Part shown: positions 26,101-34,543 of the stretch, one piece after another | How positions within the stretch are numbered: position 1 is the stretch's first letter | How the letters are laid out: every line of letters begins with the position of its first letter | Notes under the pieces: model-generated | Databases searched by the model: none | What the model saw: the letters and a program-made list of their open reading frames with translations, nothing else | Told to the model about the DNA's origin: nothing | Translations under genes and position numbers: made by a program | Assembly (NCBI GenBank): GCA_035526335.1 | Contig: DATLCN010000025.1 | Coordinates: 1-42,682 of the forward strand | DNA length: 42,682 nucleotides | DNA from: GCA-2861595 sp035526335 | Lineage (GTDB): Bacteria > Actinomycetota > Acidimicrobiia > Acidimicrobiales > GCA-2861595 | Direction: 5' to 3'

Positions 26101-26139
26101 GGCGGGAGCCTACGGCCCCCGGCCGGGCTGGCTAACAGC

Positions 26140-26375
26140 GGTGTGCTGCGGGCCAGGATAGCGACGTCGTCCCGCTGATGACGCCCGTCGAGCACCGCCT
26201 CCGCCACCTTCTTCACGATCTCGGAGGCGGACAGGTCGCTGCAGTGGTCCCCCACCTTCTCGTAGCTGTGCTTCAGCGCGGCGAAGGCCGTGCGGTGGGC
26301 CCGCTCCTCCGAGTCGTACTGCTCGTGGGCAGACCCGAGCATCTTGGCGAAGGTGCGCCCGCGCCTTCGCCGGCG
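26140..26375 (-). pseudogene. Decayed ChaB-like gene with a SpoIIE-type tail
   Basis: In one minus frame, RTFAKMLGSAHEQYD, EERAHRTAFAALKHSYEKVGDH matches the ChaB-family core of actinobacteria. Where ChaB should end, the frame continues with EIVKKVAEAVLDG and RDDVAILA, a sequence typical of the end of SpoIIE/RsbU phosphatases. Upstream, SPAKAR, expected just before RTFAK, is one frame away. The frame has no start of its own upstream and no stop until well inside the helicase. It therefore looks like a frameshifted remnant, perhaps a deletion fusion of two genes. Confidence 0.5.
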
Positions 26376-26493
26376 ACCGCCCTCCTGCTCGCCAGCGGGG
26401 ATCCCGCCGCCACGATTTGCCGTTTCGCTGAAGCGAGCGACCACGTACCATTGGTGAGCACACGCAGAAGGCGTCTTGACGATAGGAGGGGCC

Positions 26494-26928
26494 ATGAAGG
26501 TCGAAGCCATCCTGAAGGTCAAGGGAAGGCATGTCGAGACCATCGAGCCTGCCGAGCGGATGTCCACTGCGGTGCACAAACTGGCCACACTCGGCATCGG
26601 GGCGCTGGTCGTCACCCGTGAAGGTAGCCATGTCGAGGGGATACTGGCGGAGCGGGAGGTGGTCCGTGGGCTCAGCAGGCACGGGGCCGCCATGCTGGAC
26701 ATGCACGTCAGCGCGTTGATGAACAGGGCCGTGCCCGTGTGCTCGCCCGAAGACAGCGTCAAGTACGTCATGGCGGAGATGACCCGGACCCGGAACCGCC
26801 ACCTGCCCGTCGTGGTCGGAGGCCGTCTGGCGGGTCTGGTGAGCCTCGGCGACGTGGTCAAGAACCGCGTTGAGGAGATGGAGATGGAGGTCGCCATCCG
26901 GCGCGACACCTACATCGCCAGGCGCTGA
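26494..26928 (+). CDS. Two-CBS-domain protein
   Basis: 144 residues with two CBS modules: residues about 1-62 (MKVEAILKVKGRHVETIEP, ALVVTREGSHVEGILAEREVV) and about 72-135 (VSALMNRAVPVCSPEDSVKYVM, RHLPVVVGGRLAGLVSLGDVVKN). CBS pairs bind adenine nucleotides or S-adenosyl compounds and regulate partner proteins; none is identifiable here. Start ATG 26494 has AGGAGGG 4 bases upstream (26484-26490). It runs divergently from the helicase and its remnant. Confidence 0.9.
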   Translation: MKVEAILKVKGRHVETIEPAERMSTAVHKLATLGIGALVVTREGSHVEGILAEREVVRGLSRHGAAMLDMHVSALMNRAVPVCSPEDSVKYVMAEMTRTRNRHLPVVVGGRLAGLVSLGDVVKNRVEEMEMEVAIRRDTYIARR

Positions 26929-27137
26929 CCCGGGTTCGGATTGTTAGGCGGCGGCGGGCTCGGCGTTGGTGAGGAGGGCCATGAGGCGGGCCTGCACGTC
27001 GCGGAAGGCTTCGTGGTCGACGATGGAGACCCCGGTCGCGGGGGCGGTCGATGGCCGACGATGATGCGCTCGACACCGGGCCTCTCGTGATCGAACCGCT
27101 GGGGACGACCGGCTGCCCACGTGAAGGGGCGTGGCTC

Positions 27138-27797
27138 TCAGGGCTGCTCGGTCAGCGGAGTGCTCGATGGCGGCTCGGTGGTGGGGGTGGTCGCCGGCGG
27201 CTCGGTGGTCGGGGTGGTCGCGGGCGGCTCGGTGGTCGGGGTGGTCGCCGGCGGCTCGGTGGTGGTGGTCGGTACCTCGGTGCTGGCGGTGGTCGACGCC
27301 GGTGGTTGGGTCGTGGGGGTGGTCGAAACCACTCTCGGTGCCCCGGTGGTCCGGACCACCGGCGCCGGCGTGTACACGGTCGTCGGCGGAGCGGGGGGCG
27401 GGGCAGGTTCGGCAGGTGCAGCCGTGACCGGCACGGTGGTGGCGGTCGGGGCCGGCGCCGGCTGCGGGTGCCGAGGTGTGGGCCGGTTGATGACGATGAT
27501 GCCACTGACGGCGATGACCACGAAGGGGATGAGGGCCAACATCATCAGGCGGTGGGCGAAAGGGGTGGCCCGAGACTTGGAATTGGCGACAGGCGGCAGG
27601 TGGACGGGCTCCGACAGGTCGACCGTCGCCGGCTCGGAGGGGCCAGGTGTGCTGGCCGGCGGGCCGGTGAAAACGCCGCCCTCCGGGGCGTCGTGCAGGA
27701 CGAAGCCGGCAGCGGCGCGGATGAAGGAGAACTTCTCCGGTGGCGCAGGATGCCCCACGTCAGCGCCTTCGAGGGTCGTCGTCGTGCTTTCGTGCAT
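27138..27797 (-). CDS. Membrane-anchored Thr/Pro-rich repeat protein
   Basis: 219 residues. Residues 1-82 are hydrophilic and probably cytoplasmic; FAHRLMMLALIPFVVIAVSGIIVI is a single transmembrane helix at about 80-103; the rest is a long Pro/Thr/Ala-rich, presumably extracellular tail ending in near-perfect EPPATTPTT repeats encoded by 27-bp DNA repeats. No enzyme domain; a cell-wall spanning or surface role is inferred. ATG 27797 has GAGG 8 bases upstream. It is divergent from senX3. Confidence 0.72.
   Translation of the reverse strand: MHESTTTTLEGADVGHPAPPEKFSFIRAAAGFVLHDAPEGGVFTGPPASTPGPSEPATVDLSEPVHLPPVANSKSRATPFAHRLMMLALIPFVVIAVSGIIVINRPTPRHPQPAPAPTATTVPVTAAPAEPAPPPAPPTTVYTPAPVVRTTGAPRVVSTTPTTQPPASTTASTEVPTTTTEPPATTPTTEPPATTPTTEPPATTPTTEPPSSTPLTEQP
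27172..27267. repeat. 27-bp tandem repeat, three full units plus a partial one
   Basis: Units start at 27172, 27199, 27226 and 27253, each beginning GGCTCGGTGGT and differing by a few bases. They encode the EPPATTPTT repeats of the Thr/Pro-rich protein on the minus strand, so copy number changes stay in frame. Confidence 0.8.
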
Positions 27798-27954
27798 GGG
27801 TTCACCCTCAGCGCCAGGTTGGTCCCGGAGCCGTCCGGGGCAATGTTGTTCCCGTTATCGGCAGAAGCGGCCCCGGCTTGAGCACAATTCAAGCCTGCGC
27901 GGCGAGGCCCAGCCTCGCTGGGACGGCGCCGGCAGGACCGACGGGCGGCGGCGC

Positions 27955-27972
27955 GGTGAACGACCGGTGAAC
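27955..27972. promoter_or_regulatory. PHO box upstream of senX3
   Basis: On the minus strand GTTCACC occurs twice, at 27955-27961 and 27966-27972, exactly 11 bases apart, the direct-repeat spacing of actinobacterial PHO boxes. It lies 62 bases before the senX3 start and is also upstream of the divergent Thr/Pro-rich gene. Confidence 0.65.
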
Positions 27973-28019
27973 TCTCGGCTGAGGCGCCCCGAGAACGGGT
28001 CCGAGACCGGATCTGTGTC

Positions 28020-28025
28020 TAGGGT
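28020..28025 (+). promoter_or_regulatory. -10 hexamer, leaderless senX3
   Basis: TAGGGT lies 8 bases before the GTG at 28034. Confidence 0.35.
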
Positions 28026-28033
28026 CCAGGCTC

Positions 28034-29212
28034 GTGCCGCTCGTGCTCGGGAGTGTCGCCCTCGTCCTAGGTGCTGCGACAGCTTGGCTGTCCATCAGCT
28101 GGCTGCGCACCACCCGCCGGTCGGCCGAGCAGCTCAGGGTGATGAACAGTCGACTGGAGCGAGCTGATGCCACCGTCGCAAGCCTGGCGGGTCTCGAAGC
28201 GCGTTCGGCGACGGTGGAAGCGGCCGTGCAGGCCGTTCCCCTCGGTGTGATCGTGACCGATGACGGCGGGCGGGAGCTTTTCCGCAACGACGCCGCCGCC
28301 CGCCTGCTGGGCGACCGGCCGGCGGACGCGCTGGCGTCTTCCGCGGTGGCCGAGACAATGGCGGCGGCAGCCGCAGGCCGGGCTCGAGAGCGGCCGCTCG
28401 ACGTGCTGGGGCCGCCGCGGAGAACCCTTTCGCTGTCAGGCGTGCCGCTCCCCGGAGGTGCCGCTGCGGTGATCGTGGAGGACGTGTCCGAACGCCGGCG
28501 ACTCGAGGCGGTACGCCGCGACTTCGTGGCCAACGTGAGCCATGAGTTGAAGACGCCGGTCGCCGCTCTGGGACTGCTGGCCGAGACGCTGGCGTCGGAG
28601 GAGGACCTGGCTGTCGTGCGCCGGCTGGTGGGGCGCATGCAGGACGAGGCGTTCCGGGTCAACCACATCATCGACGACCTCTTGGATCTGAGCCGACTGG
28701 AAGGCGAACCGATGGCCCCGCACGAGCCGGTGCCGGTGGAGGCCGTGGTGGGAGAAGCCGTCGAGCACGTACGACCTGCAGCCGACTTCCGCGGCATTCG
28801 CATCGTGGCCGACGCCATCTCCCGCTCGTGGAACGTCATCGGTGACCGCCGTCAGCTCTTGTCGGCTCTGGCCAACCTGCTCGAGAACGCGGTGAAGTAC
28901 TCAGGCGACGGGTCCGACGTGTCGGTGAGGGCGCGCACCGATGGCACGACCATCGCGCTGGAGGTCGAGGACCGCGGGATAGGCATCCCATCACGGGAGT
29001 TGGACCGGATCTTCGAACGCTTCTACCGGGTCGACCGGGGACGTGGCCGCGGCACCGGAGGGACCGGCCTGGGACTGTCCATAGTCCGCCACGTGGCGAC
29101 CAACCACGGCGGCGAGGTCCGGGTCTCGTCCGTCGAGGGTGAGGGATCCGTGTTCACGCTGCTCCTGCCCGCCCAGCCCGGGCTGGTCGGCCTCGTGGCC
29201 GAGGCCGGGTGA
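28034..29212 (+). CDS. senX3: Phosphate sensor histidine kinase SenX3/PhoR type
   Basis: 392 residues. One N-terminal transmembrane segment (VLGSVALVLGAATAWLSISW), then a PAS-like sensor (about 55-150; VPLGVIVTDDGGRELF), and the HisKA/HATPase region: SHELKTPVAAL (phosphoacceptor His), NLLENAVKYS (N box), EDRGIGIPS (G1), FERFYRVDRG (F box) and GGTGLGLSIV (G2). With regX3, phoU and pstSCAB it controls the response to phosphate limitation. GTG 28034 is 8 bases after TAGGGT. It is followed 6 bases later by regX3. Confidence 0.9.
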   Translation: MPLVLGSVALVLGAATAWLSISWLRTTRRSAEQLRVMNSRLERADATVASLAGLEARSATVEAAVQAVPLGVIVTDDGGRELFRNDAAARLLGDRPADALASSAVAETMAAAAAGRARERPLDVLGPPRRTLSLSGVPLPGGAAAVIVEDVSERRRLEAVRRDFVANVSHELKTPVAALGLLAETLASEEDLAVVRRLVGRMQDEAFRVNHIIDDLLDLSRLEGEPMAPHEPVPVEAVVGEAVEHVRPAADFRGIRIVADAISRSWNVIGDRRQLLSALANLLENAVKYSGDGSDVSVRARTDGTTIALEVEDRGIGIPSRELDRIFERFYRVDRGRGRGTGGTGLGLSIVRHVATNHGGEVRVSSVEGEGSVFTLLLPAQPGLVGLVAEAG

Positions 29213-29218
29213 TCGTCG

Positions 29219-29917
29219 ATGCCCGAAGCCAGCCCCACCGTGCTGATCGTGGAGGACGAGGAGTCCTTCGTGGAGGCGCTGATCGTCGGCCTAAAGCGCG
29301 AGGGGTTCCTCGTGCACGTCGCACGTGACGGCATCAGTGCCATCGCCATGTTCGATGCCGTGCGCCCCGACCTGGTCCTGTTGGACGTGATGCTGCCGAG
29401 CCTCTCCGGCGTGGACGTCTGCCGCGAGATCCGCCGGCGGTCCCGGACCCCGATCATCATGGTCACGGCCAAGAGCTCGGAGATCGACACCGTCGTCGGC
29501 CTCGAGGTCGGCGCTGACGACTACGTCACCAAGCCCTACCGACTCCGGGAGCTGGTGGCGAGGATGCGCGCCGTTCTGCGCCGGGTGCCCCGCCAGGACG
29601 ACGATGCCGGCGACGGCGTCGTGCTGGAGGTGGGTGATGTCCGCCTGGACCCGGAACGACACGAAGTGACGGTTCGGGGCGAGCAGGTGGCCCTTCCGCT
29701 GAAGGAGTTCGACCTGCTCGAGCTCCTCCTGGACAACGCCGGCCGTGTGCTCACCCGCGACACCCTCATCGACCGCATCTGGGGCCCCAACTACATCGGC
29801 GACACCAAGACCCTCGATGTCCACGTGAAGCGCCTCCGGTCGAAGCTCGAGGAGGAGCCCTCGCAGCCCAGGCGCATCGTCACCATCCGGGGCCTCGGCT
29901 ACCGGTACGAGCGCTGA
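29219..29917 (+). CDS. regX3: Phosphate response regulator RegX3/PhoB type
   Basis: OmpR/PhoB-type response regulator of 232 residues: receiver domain with acidic pocket VEDEE (E12, D13), phosphoacceptor D56 in LLDVMLPS and K105 in VTKPYRL, then a winged-helix DNA-binding domain with LPLKEFDLLELLLDNAGRV and TLDVHVKRLRSKLE. It binds GTTCACC-type PHO boxes such as those at 27955 and 34544. ATG 29219 is 6 bases after senX3, so the pair is one operon. Confidence 0.92.
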   Translation: MPEASPTVLIVEDEESFVEALIVGLKREGFLVHVARDGISAIAMFDAVRPDLVLLDVMLPSLSGVDVCREIRRRSRTPIIMVTAKSSEIDTVVGLEVGADDYVTKPYRLRELVARMRAVLRRVPRQDDDAGDGVVLEVGDVRLDPERHEVTVRGEQVALPLKEFDLLELLLDNAGRVLTRDTLIDRIWGPNYIGDTKTLDVHVKRLRSKLEEEPSQPRRIVTIRGLGYRYER

Positions 29918-29941
29918 CACCAGGTCTGCGAGACTCCGACG

Positions 29942-30634
29942 GTGGTCGAGACCAGAAGGCGTTATCACGAGCAACTCGAGGACATGAAGGACGGCACCGT
30001 CCGCCTCGCCGCCATGGCCATCGAGGAGATCGCCGCGGGCACCCAGGCCCTTCTCGACGCCGACCTGGCCGCGGCCGAGCGGGTGGTCGCCTCCGACAAG
30101 GACATGGACGAGCTCACCTACGCCATCGAGGAGCAGGCCTACGTGGTGCTGGCCCGTCAGAGCCCGCTGGCCAGCGAGTTGCGCACCGTCATCGCCATCC
30201 TCCGGGTGATCCACGAGATCGAGCGGTGCGGCGACCTGATCGTGAACGTGGCCAAGGCCACCCGCCGGCTGTACCCCCACGCGCTGGACCCGAAGGTGCG
30301 GGGACTGCTGGAGCGGATGGGCGCCCAGGCCGGCGAGCAGCTCAGGCTGGCCATAAACGCCTTCGCCGACGCCGACATGAGCGAGGCGGCCGCCCTCGAC
30401 GACATGGACGACGTGATGGACGACCTTCAGAAGACCTTGTTCAGGACGATCTTCGCCGCCGGCGCCCCGGACGAGGCCGCTCTCCAGCGTGCCGTTCAGG
30501 TGGCGCTGGTCGGCCGCTACTACGAGCGGATCGCCGACCATGCGGTCAACGTCAGCGACAAGGTCCGCTTCATGGTCACCGGCGAGTTCCGGGCCGAGGA
30601 CGAGGACGAGCCCGAGAAGCCGGCCGGCCGGTAG
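29942..30634 (+). CDS. phoU: Phosphate regulatory protein PhoU
   Basis: 230 residues with the two PhoU helical repeats: MAIEEIAAGTQALLDADLAAAERVVASDKDMDEL and a second bundle with the ELRTVIAILRVIHEIERCGDLIVNVAKATRRLYP and GRYYERIADHAVNVSDKV signatures (acidic DxxE/ERxxD metal-binding motifs). It links the Pst transporter to the kinase and keeps the system off when phosphate is plentiful. GTG 29942 is 24 bases after regX3. It converges with pstB; the two stops are 18 bases apart. Confidence 0.93.
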   Translation: MVETRRRYHEQLEDMKDGTVRLAAMAIEEIAAGTQALLDADLAAAERVVASDKDMDELTYAIEEQAYVVLARQSPLASELRTVIAILRVIHEIERCGDLIVNVAKATRRLYPHALDPKVRGLLERMGAQAGEQLRLAINAFADADMSEAAALDDMDDVMDDLQKTLFRTIFAAGAPDEAALQRAVQVALVGRYYERIADHAVNVSDKVRFMVTGEFRAEDEDEPEKPAGR

Positions 30635-30652
30635 GCGGCCGGTGAGTCCCGA

Positions 30653-31561
30653 TCAGCCGAAGCGTCCGGTGATGTAGTCCTCCGTACGGCGATCGGATGG
30701 CGTGGTGAAGATCTTCTCCGTGCGGTCGAGCTCGACCAGCACCCCGGTGCGGTCCTCGCCCTCCTTGCTCACCTCGGCGGTGAAGAAGGCGGTGCGGTCC
30801 GAGACTCGGGCCGCCTGCTGCATGTTGTGGGTGACGATGACGATCGTGTAGTCCCGCTTCAGCTCGATCATCAGCTCCTCGATGCGGTTCGTGGCCAGCG
30901 GATCGAGAGCCGAGCACGGCTCGTCCATCAGGATCACCTCCGGCCGCACCGCGATGCAACGGGCGATACAGAGCCGCTGCTGCTGGCCGCCGGACAACGA
31001 GAGGCCGCTCTTCTTGAGCTTGTCCTTGACCTCGTCCCACAGCGCCGCCTTCCGCAGCGACTCTTCGACGAGATCGTCCATGCTCGCCGGCTTCATCCCG
31101 TTGACCCGCGGCCCGAAGGCGACGTTGTCGTAGATCGACTTGGGGAACGGGTTCGGCTTCTGGAACACCATTCCGATACGCCGCCGCACCTCGATTGGGT
31201 CGACGTCGGGCCCGTAGAGGTCCTGGCCGTGGTAGCGGATCCGCCCTTCCACGCGTGTACCGGGAGTCAGCTCGTTCATGCGGTTCAGGCAACGGACGAA
31301 TGTGCTCTTGCCGCAGCCCGAGGGGCCGATGACCGCGGTGATCCTGTTGCCTGCCACGTCCATGGTGACGCCACGGATGGCCTGAAAGGCGCCGTAGTAG
31401 AAGCTAAGGTTTTCCACGGTGAAGACGGCGCCGGCCTCGGTGCGCCCCGCGGCTCTCGGCGACGGCGACGGGACCTCGGGCCGCCGCACGGGCCCCTCCT
31501 GCTGACGCGTTTCCACCGGAGGCTCGACCAACCCAGAGCGGGGATCCGGCACGGGGTTCAC
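30653..31561 (-). CDS. pstB: Phosphate ABC transporter ATP-binding protein
   Basis: 302 residues; the ATPase part begins at about residue 45 (FTVENLSFYYGAFQAIRG) after an unusual Pro/Glu-rich N-terminal extension. Motifs: GPSGCGKST (Walker A), QKPNPFPKSIYDNVAFGP (Q loop), LSGGQQQR (signature), EVILMDEPCSALDPLA (Walker B/D loop), THNMQQAARVSD (H loop), and ITGRFG at the end. It powers PstSCA. Start: GTG 31561 overlaps the pstA stop (GTGA). The extension of about 40 residues is longer than in most homologues; a later GTG at 31552 or beyond is possible. Confidence 0.93.
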   Translation of the reverse strand: MNPVPDPRSGLVEPPVETRQQEGPVRRPEVPSPSPRAAGRTEAGAVFTVENLSFYYGAFQAIRGVTMDVAGNRITAVIGPSGCGKSTFVRCLNRMNELTPGTRVEGRIRYHGQDLYGPDVDPIEVRRRIGMVFQKPNPFPKSIYDNVAFGPRVNGMKPASMDDLVEESLRKAALWDEVKDKLKKSGLSLSGGQQQRLCIARCIAVRPEVILMDEPCSALDPLATNRIEELMIELKRDYTIVIVTHNMQQAARVSDRTAFFTAEVSKEGEDRTGVLVELDRTEKIFTTPSDRRTEDYITGRFG

Positions 31562-32466
31562 CACCGGGTCGCGAAGCGGTTGCGGACGAAGATGGCCGCG
31601 GCGTTCATGGCCAGCAGCATCGCCAGGAGGACGATGCTGGCGGCGGCGGCGGCTTCGGCAAAGGCAGCCTGGGGCCGGCCGGTCCAGTTGAAGATGAGGA
31701 CCGGAAGCGCCGAGAAGGGATCCCTCAGGTCGTCGGGGGTGTTGAAGATGGCGACCGAGGCGCCGATAACCAGCAGCGGCGCCGTCTCGCCGATGGCGCG
31801 CGACAGCGACAGGATCACGCCGGTCATGGTGCCCGGCAGCGCCGCCGGCAGGACGTGGTGGCGAACCGTCTGCCACTGAGTCGCTCCGAGCGCGTAAGCG
31901 GCCAGGCGGATGGAGTCCGGCACCGCCCGCAGCGCCTCCCGGGCGGCGATGACGATCAACGGGAGGCTCATCACGCCCAGGGTGAGGCCGCCAGCGAGCA
32001 GGCTCGGCCCCATTCCCATGAACCGGACGAACACGCCGAGGCCGAGGATCCCGTAGACCACAGACGGCACACCCGCCAGGTTGGCGATGTTGGCCTCCAC
32101 GAAGTTGGTGACCCGGTTCTTCGGCGCGAACTCCTCCAGGTAGATCGCGGCGCCGACACCCACGGGAAAGCTGAACAGGGCGGTGAGTCCCATGAGCCAG
32201 ACAGTGCCGTACACGGCGGCCTTGATGCCGGCGCGGGCCGGGAACCGGGACACGAAGTTGCCGAAAAAGGCCCCGGGGTCCGCGGCCAGACGGTCCCATC
32301 CCTTGTCGTACACCGTCCAGAGGAGGAGGCCGAGAGCGACGACGCCGAGGAAGGTCCCGAGGAACAGGCATCCCGCATAGACCGCATCGAGGAACATCCC
32401 GAGGCCGTTGCGGGTCGTGCCACGCTTCAAGGCACCCGGTGCCCGGGCCGCGGCAACCGTGGTCAC
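31558..32466 (-). CDS. pstA: Phosphate ABC transporter permease
   Basis: 302 residues with six predicted transmembrane helices and the PstA EAA-type loop AYALGATQWQTVRHHVLPAALPGTMTGVILSLSRAIGETAPLL, the main interface with PstB. GTG 32466 overlaps the pstC stop, and the 3' end overlaps pstB; the genes pstC, pstA and pstB form one translationally coupled unit. Confidence 0.92.
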   Translation of the reverse strand: MTTVAAARAPGALKRGTTRNGLGMFLDAVYAGCLFLGTFLGVVALGLLLWTVYDKGWDRLAADPGAFFGNFVSRFPARAGIKAAVYGTVWLMGLTALFSFPVGVGAAIYLEEFAPKNRVTNFVEANIANLAGVPSVVYGILGLGVFVRFMGMGPSLLAGGLTLGVMSLPLIVIAAREALRAVPDSIRLAAYALGATQWQTVRHHVLPAALPGTMTGVILSLSRAIGETAPLLVIGASVAIFNTPDDLRDPFSALPVLIFNWTGRPQAAFAEAAAAASIVLLAMLLAMNAAAIFVRNRFATRW

Positions 32467-33404
32467 TGGTAGGTCTGCCTGTACCGGCGAACGAGGCGGA
32501 TGCTGAGCAGGTTCATGGCGAGAGTTATCACGAACAGAGTTGCGCCAACGGCGAACAGCGACTGGTACCGCAGGGACCCGGCCGCCGCTTCGCCCCCCAC
32601 CGTCTGGGCAATGTAGGCGGTGAGGGTCTGGATCGACTCGAAGAAGTTCGTCGTGAGGTTGGGCGTGTTGCCGGCGGCGATGGTGACGGCCATCGTCTCG
32701 CCCACGGCCCGGGAGACCCCGAGGATGACCGAGGCGGCGATCCCGGACAGAGCCGCGGGCACCACGACGCGGAGGGACACCACCCTCTTGGTCGCACCCA
32801 TGCCGAAAGCCGCCTCCCTCAGAGCCTGGGGAACCGCTCTCAAGGCATCCTCGCTGATCGAGGCGATGATGGGCAGGATCATCAGTCCAACCGCGATGGC
32901 GCCGGCTGCGGCGTTGAAGATGAAGACCCGGTCGTCGCCGAAGACAGGCCTCAGCAGTGTGGGAGTCACGAAGTTCAGGGCGAAGAACCCGACCACGACG
33001 GTCGGTATGCCGGCCAGGATCTCGAGGGCAGGCTTGATCACAGCGCGCACGCGCGGCCGCGCGTACTCCGAGAGGTAGATGGCGGTCGCCAGACCCAGGG
33101 GCACCCCGACGACGAGGGCGCCGGCGGCGATCATGAGAGAACCGTTGAGGAGCGGCAGGATCCCGAAGTCGCCGGCTTCGATGCGCCCACCGAGCGGGGC
33201 CCAGCGGGTCCCGGTGAGGAAGTCGAACAGCGAAACCTTGGCGAAGAAACGGGCCGCCTCACTGGCCAGGACCGCCACGATCCCCACCGTGACCAGGATC
33301 GAGACCACGGCGCAGACAAGCAACAGGCCGACGACGACTCGCTCCCCGGGCCGGCGGCGCGGCCGCGTGATGTCAAGGTCGTGAGCCTCGAGGGGGATCG
33401 CCAT
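32463..33404 (-). CDS. pstC: Phosphate ABC transporter permease
   Basis: 313 residues, six or seven transmembrane helices. EAA loop: FGMGATKRVVSLRVVVPAALSGIAASVILGVSRAVGETMAVTI; the conserved helices GVPLGLATAIYLSEYARPRVRAVIKPALEILAGIPTVV precede it. Forms the channel together with PstA. It begins 68 bases after the pstS stop; that gap holds an imperfect GC-rich stem (CCGGTG 33442-33447 / CACCGG 33465-33470) that could trim pstCAB transcript relative to pstS. Confidence 0.92.
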   Translation of the reverse strand: MAIPLEAHDLDITRPRRRPGERVVVGLLLVCAVVSILVTVGIVAVLASEAARFFAKVSLFDFLTGTRWAPLGGRIEAGDFGILPLLNGSLMIAAGALVVGVPLGLATAIYLSEYARPRVRAVIKPALEILAGIPTVVVGFFALNFVTPTLLRPVFGDDRVFIFNAAAGAIAVGLMILPIIASISEDALRAVPQALREAAFGMGATKRVVSLRVVVPAALSGIAASVILGVSRAVGETMAVTIAAGNTPNLTTNFFESIQTLTAYIAQTVGGEAAAGSLRYQSLFAVGATLFVITLAMNLLSIRLVRRYRQTYQ

Positions 33405-33472
33405 AGCGGGGACCGCGGGATGCTATCGCCAGGGTCCGCGGCCGGTGCCCTGACCGGCGGGCCCCACCGGGC

Positions 33473-34450
33473 TCAGGCGCCGGACGTCAGCCGGTCGAGG
33501 CCCTTCTCGTAATCCTCCTCAGGCGCCGGCGTGTAGCCCACGTCGCTGATGAGGTCGGGCGTCGTCTCCAGGTAGAACCTGACGAAGGCCTTCACCTCCG
33601 CACGGGCCAGGGCGGTCTTCTTCACGTAGATGAAGAGGGGGCGGCTGAGCGGGTACTGCCCCGACTCCACGGTGGCGTCGCTGGGCTCCGTGCACGCTCC
33701 GTCCTCACCCGCCACTTTGACGTCCTTGAGCTTCGCCTGGTTCTCCTTGAAGTAGGCGAAGCCGAAGAAGCCCCAGGAGTTCTTCTCACCCTCGATGCCC
33801 TGGACGAGGGTGTTGTCGTCCTCCGATGCGGTGTAGTCCGACCTCGGCTTCAGGCTCTCGGGCTTCTTCGGATCGCCGAGCACCTCCTCCACGAAGAAGT
33901 CGTAGGTGCCGGAGTCGGTGCCCGGGGCGAAGATGGCGATCTGCTCCTTGGGGAACTTCGGATCCACCTGGTCCCAGGTCTTGGCCCCCCCGTCCTTGAA
34001 GATCGCCGCAAGTTGCCCGAGGCTGAGGCATTCGAGGAAGGCGTTGTCCGCCGACGAGACCACGGCGAGGCCGTCGAGGCCCACCCTGAACTCCGTGAAC
34101 TCCACGCCCGAAGCGGCACATGCCTGCTTCTCCTCGTCCTTGATCGGCCGGGAAGCGTCGGAGATGTCGGTTTCGCCGGCGCAGAACTTCTTGAACCCGC
34201 CGCCGGTGCCTGACGTGCCCACCGATACCTTGACCCGCTCCTGTTCGGTCCGGAACTCCTCGGCGATGGCCTCGCTGATGGGGGCGACGGTGGAGGAGCC
34301 GTCGATGAGGATGGACCCACGCAACGGTCCAGCGTCGGAGTCACCCGAAACTGTGCTGTTGTCGTCGGTGCCGCCACACGCCCCAAGTATCGCCAGCACC
34401 ACCAGGGCCCCCGCCACCGCGCCTTTCCTACGTGTACCGAATCGTCTCAT
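33473..34450 (-). CDS. pstS: Phosphate-binding lipoprotein PstS
   Basis: 325 residues. Lipoprotein signal (AGALVVLAILGACGG) with cysteine at about 25, then the phosphate-binding protein fold: ILIDGSSTVAPISEAIAEEF, TSGTGGGFKKFCAGETDISDASRPIK and AIFAPGTDSGTYDFFVEEV, the blocks that contact phosphate. ATG 34450 has AGGAGGAGG 7 bases upstream. A three-unit PHO box lies about 94 bases upstream. It is first in the pstSCAB operon. Confidence 0.94.
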   Translation of the reverse strand: MRRFGTRRKGAVAGALVVLAILGACGGTDDNSTVSGDSDAGPLRGSILIDGSSTVAPISEAIAEEFRTEQERVKVSVGTSGTGGGFKKFCAGETDISDASRPIKDEEKQACAASGVEFTEFRVGLDGLAVVSSADNAFLECLSLGQLAAIFKDGGAKTWDQVDPKFPKEQIAIFAPGTDSGTYDFFVEEVLGDPKKPESLKPRSDYTASEDDNTLVQGIEGEKNSWGFFGFAYFKENQAKLKDVKVAGEDGACTEPSDATVESGQYPLSRPLFIYVKKTALARAEVKAFVRFYLETTPDLISDVGYTPAPEEDYEKGLDRLTSGA

Positions 34451-34511
34451 GATGCGTCCTCCTCCTGTTCGTGGCGGCCACGGCGGTCGGAAAGCGTCCC
34501 GACTCCACCGA

Positions 34512-34517
34512 GGCTAG
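34512..34517 (-). promoter_or_regulatory. Putative -10 of pstS
   Basis: TAGCCT on the minus strand lies 27 bases downstream of the PHO box, which places the box next to the -35 region where an activator would act. Confidence 0.35.
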
Positions 34518-34543
34518 AAGGGCCGGTTGACCGCAGGGCCGCC

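Noticed and set aside
26944..27046. Minus-strand C-terminal-like fragment ending VQARLMALLTNAEPAAA and TAA
   Set aside because: The end looks protein-like, but there is no start, the frame loses sense upstream, and no family could be named. It may be a remnant of an unknown gene.
33442..33470. Imperfect stem in the pstS-pstC gap
   Set aside because: The stem is only 6 bp with a long loop. It is noted as possible attenuation but not called a terminator.
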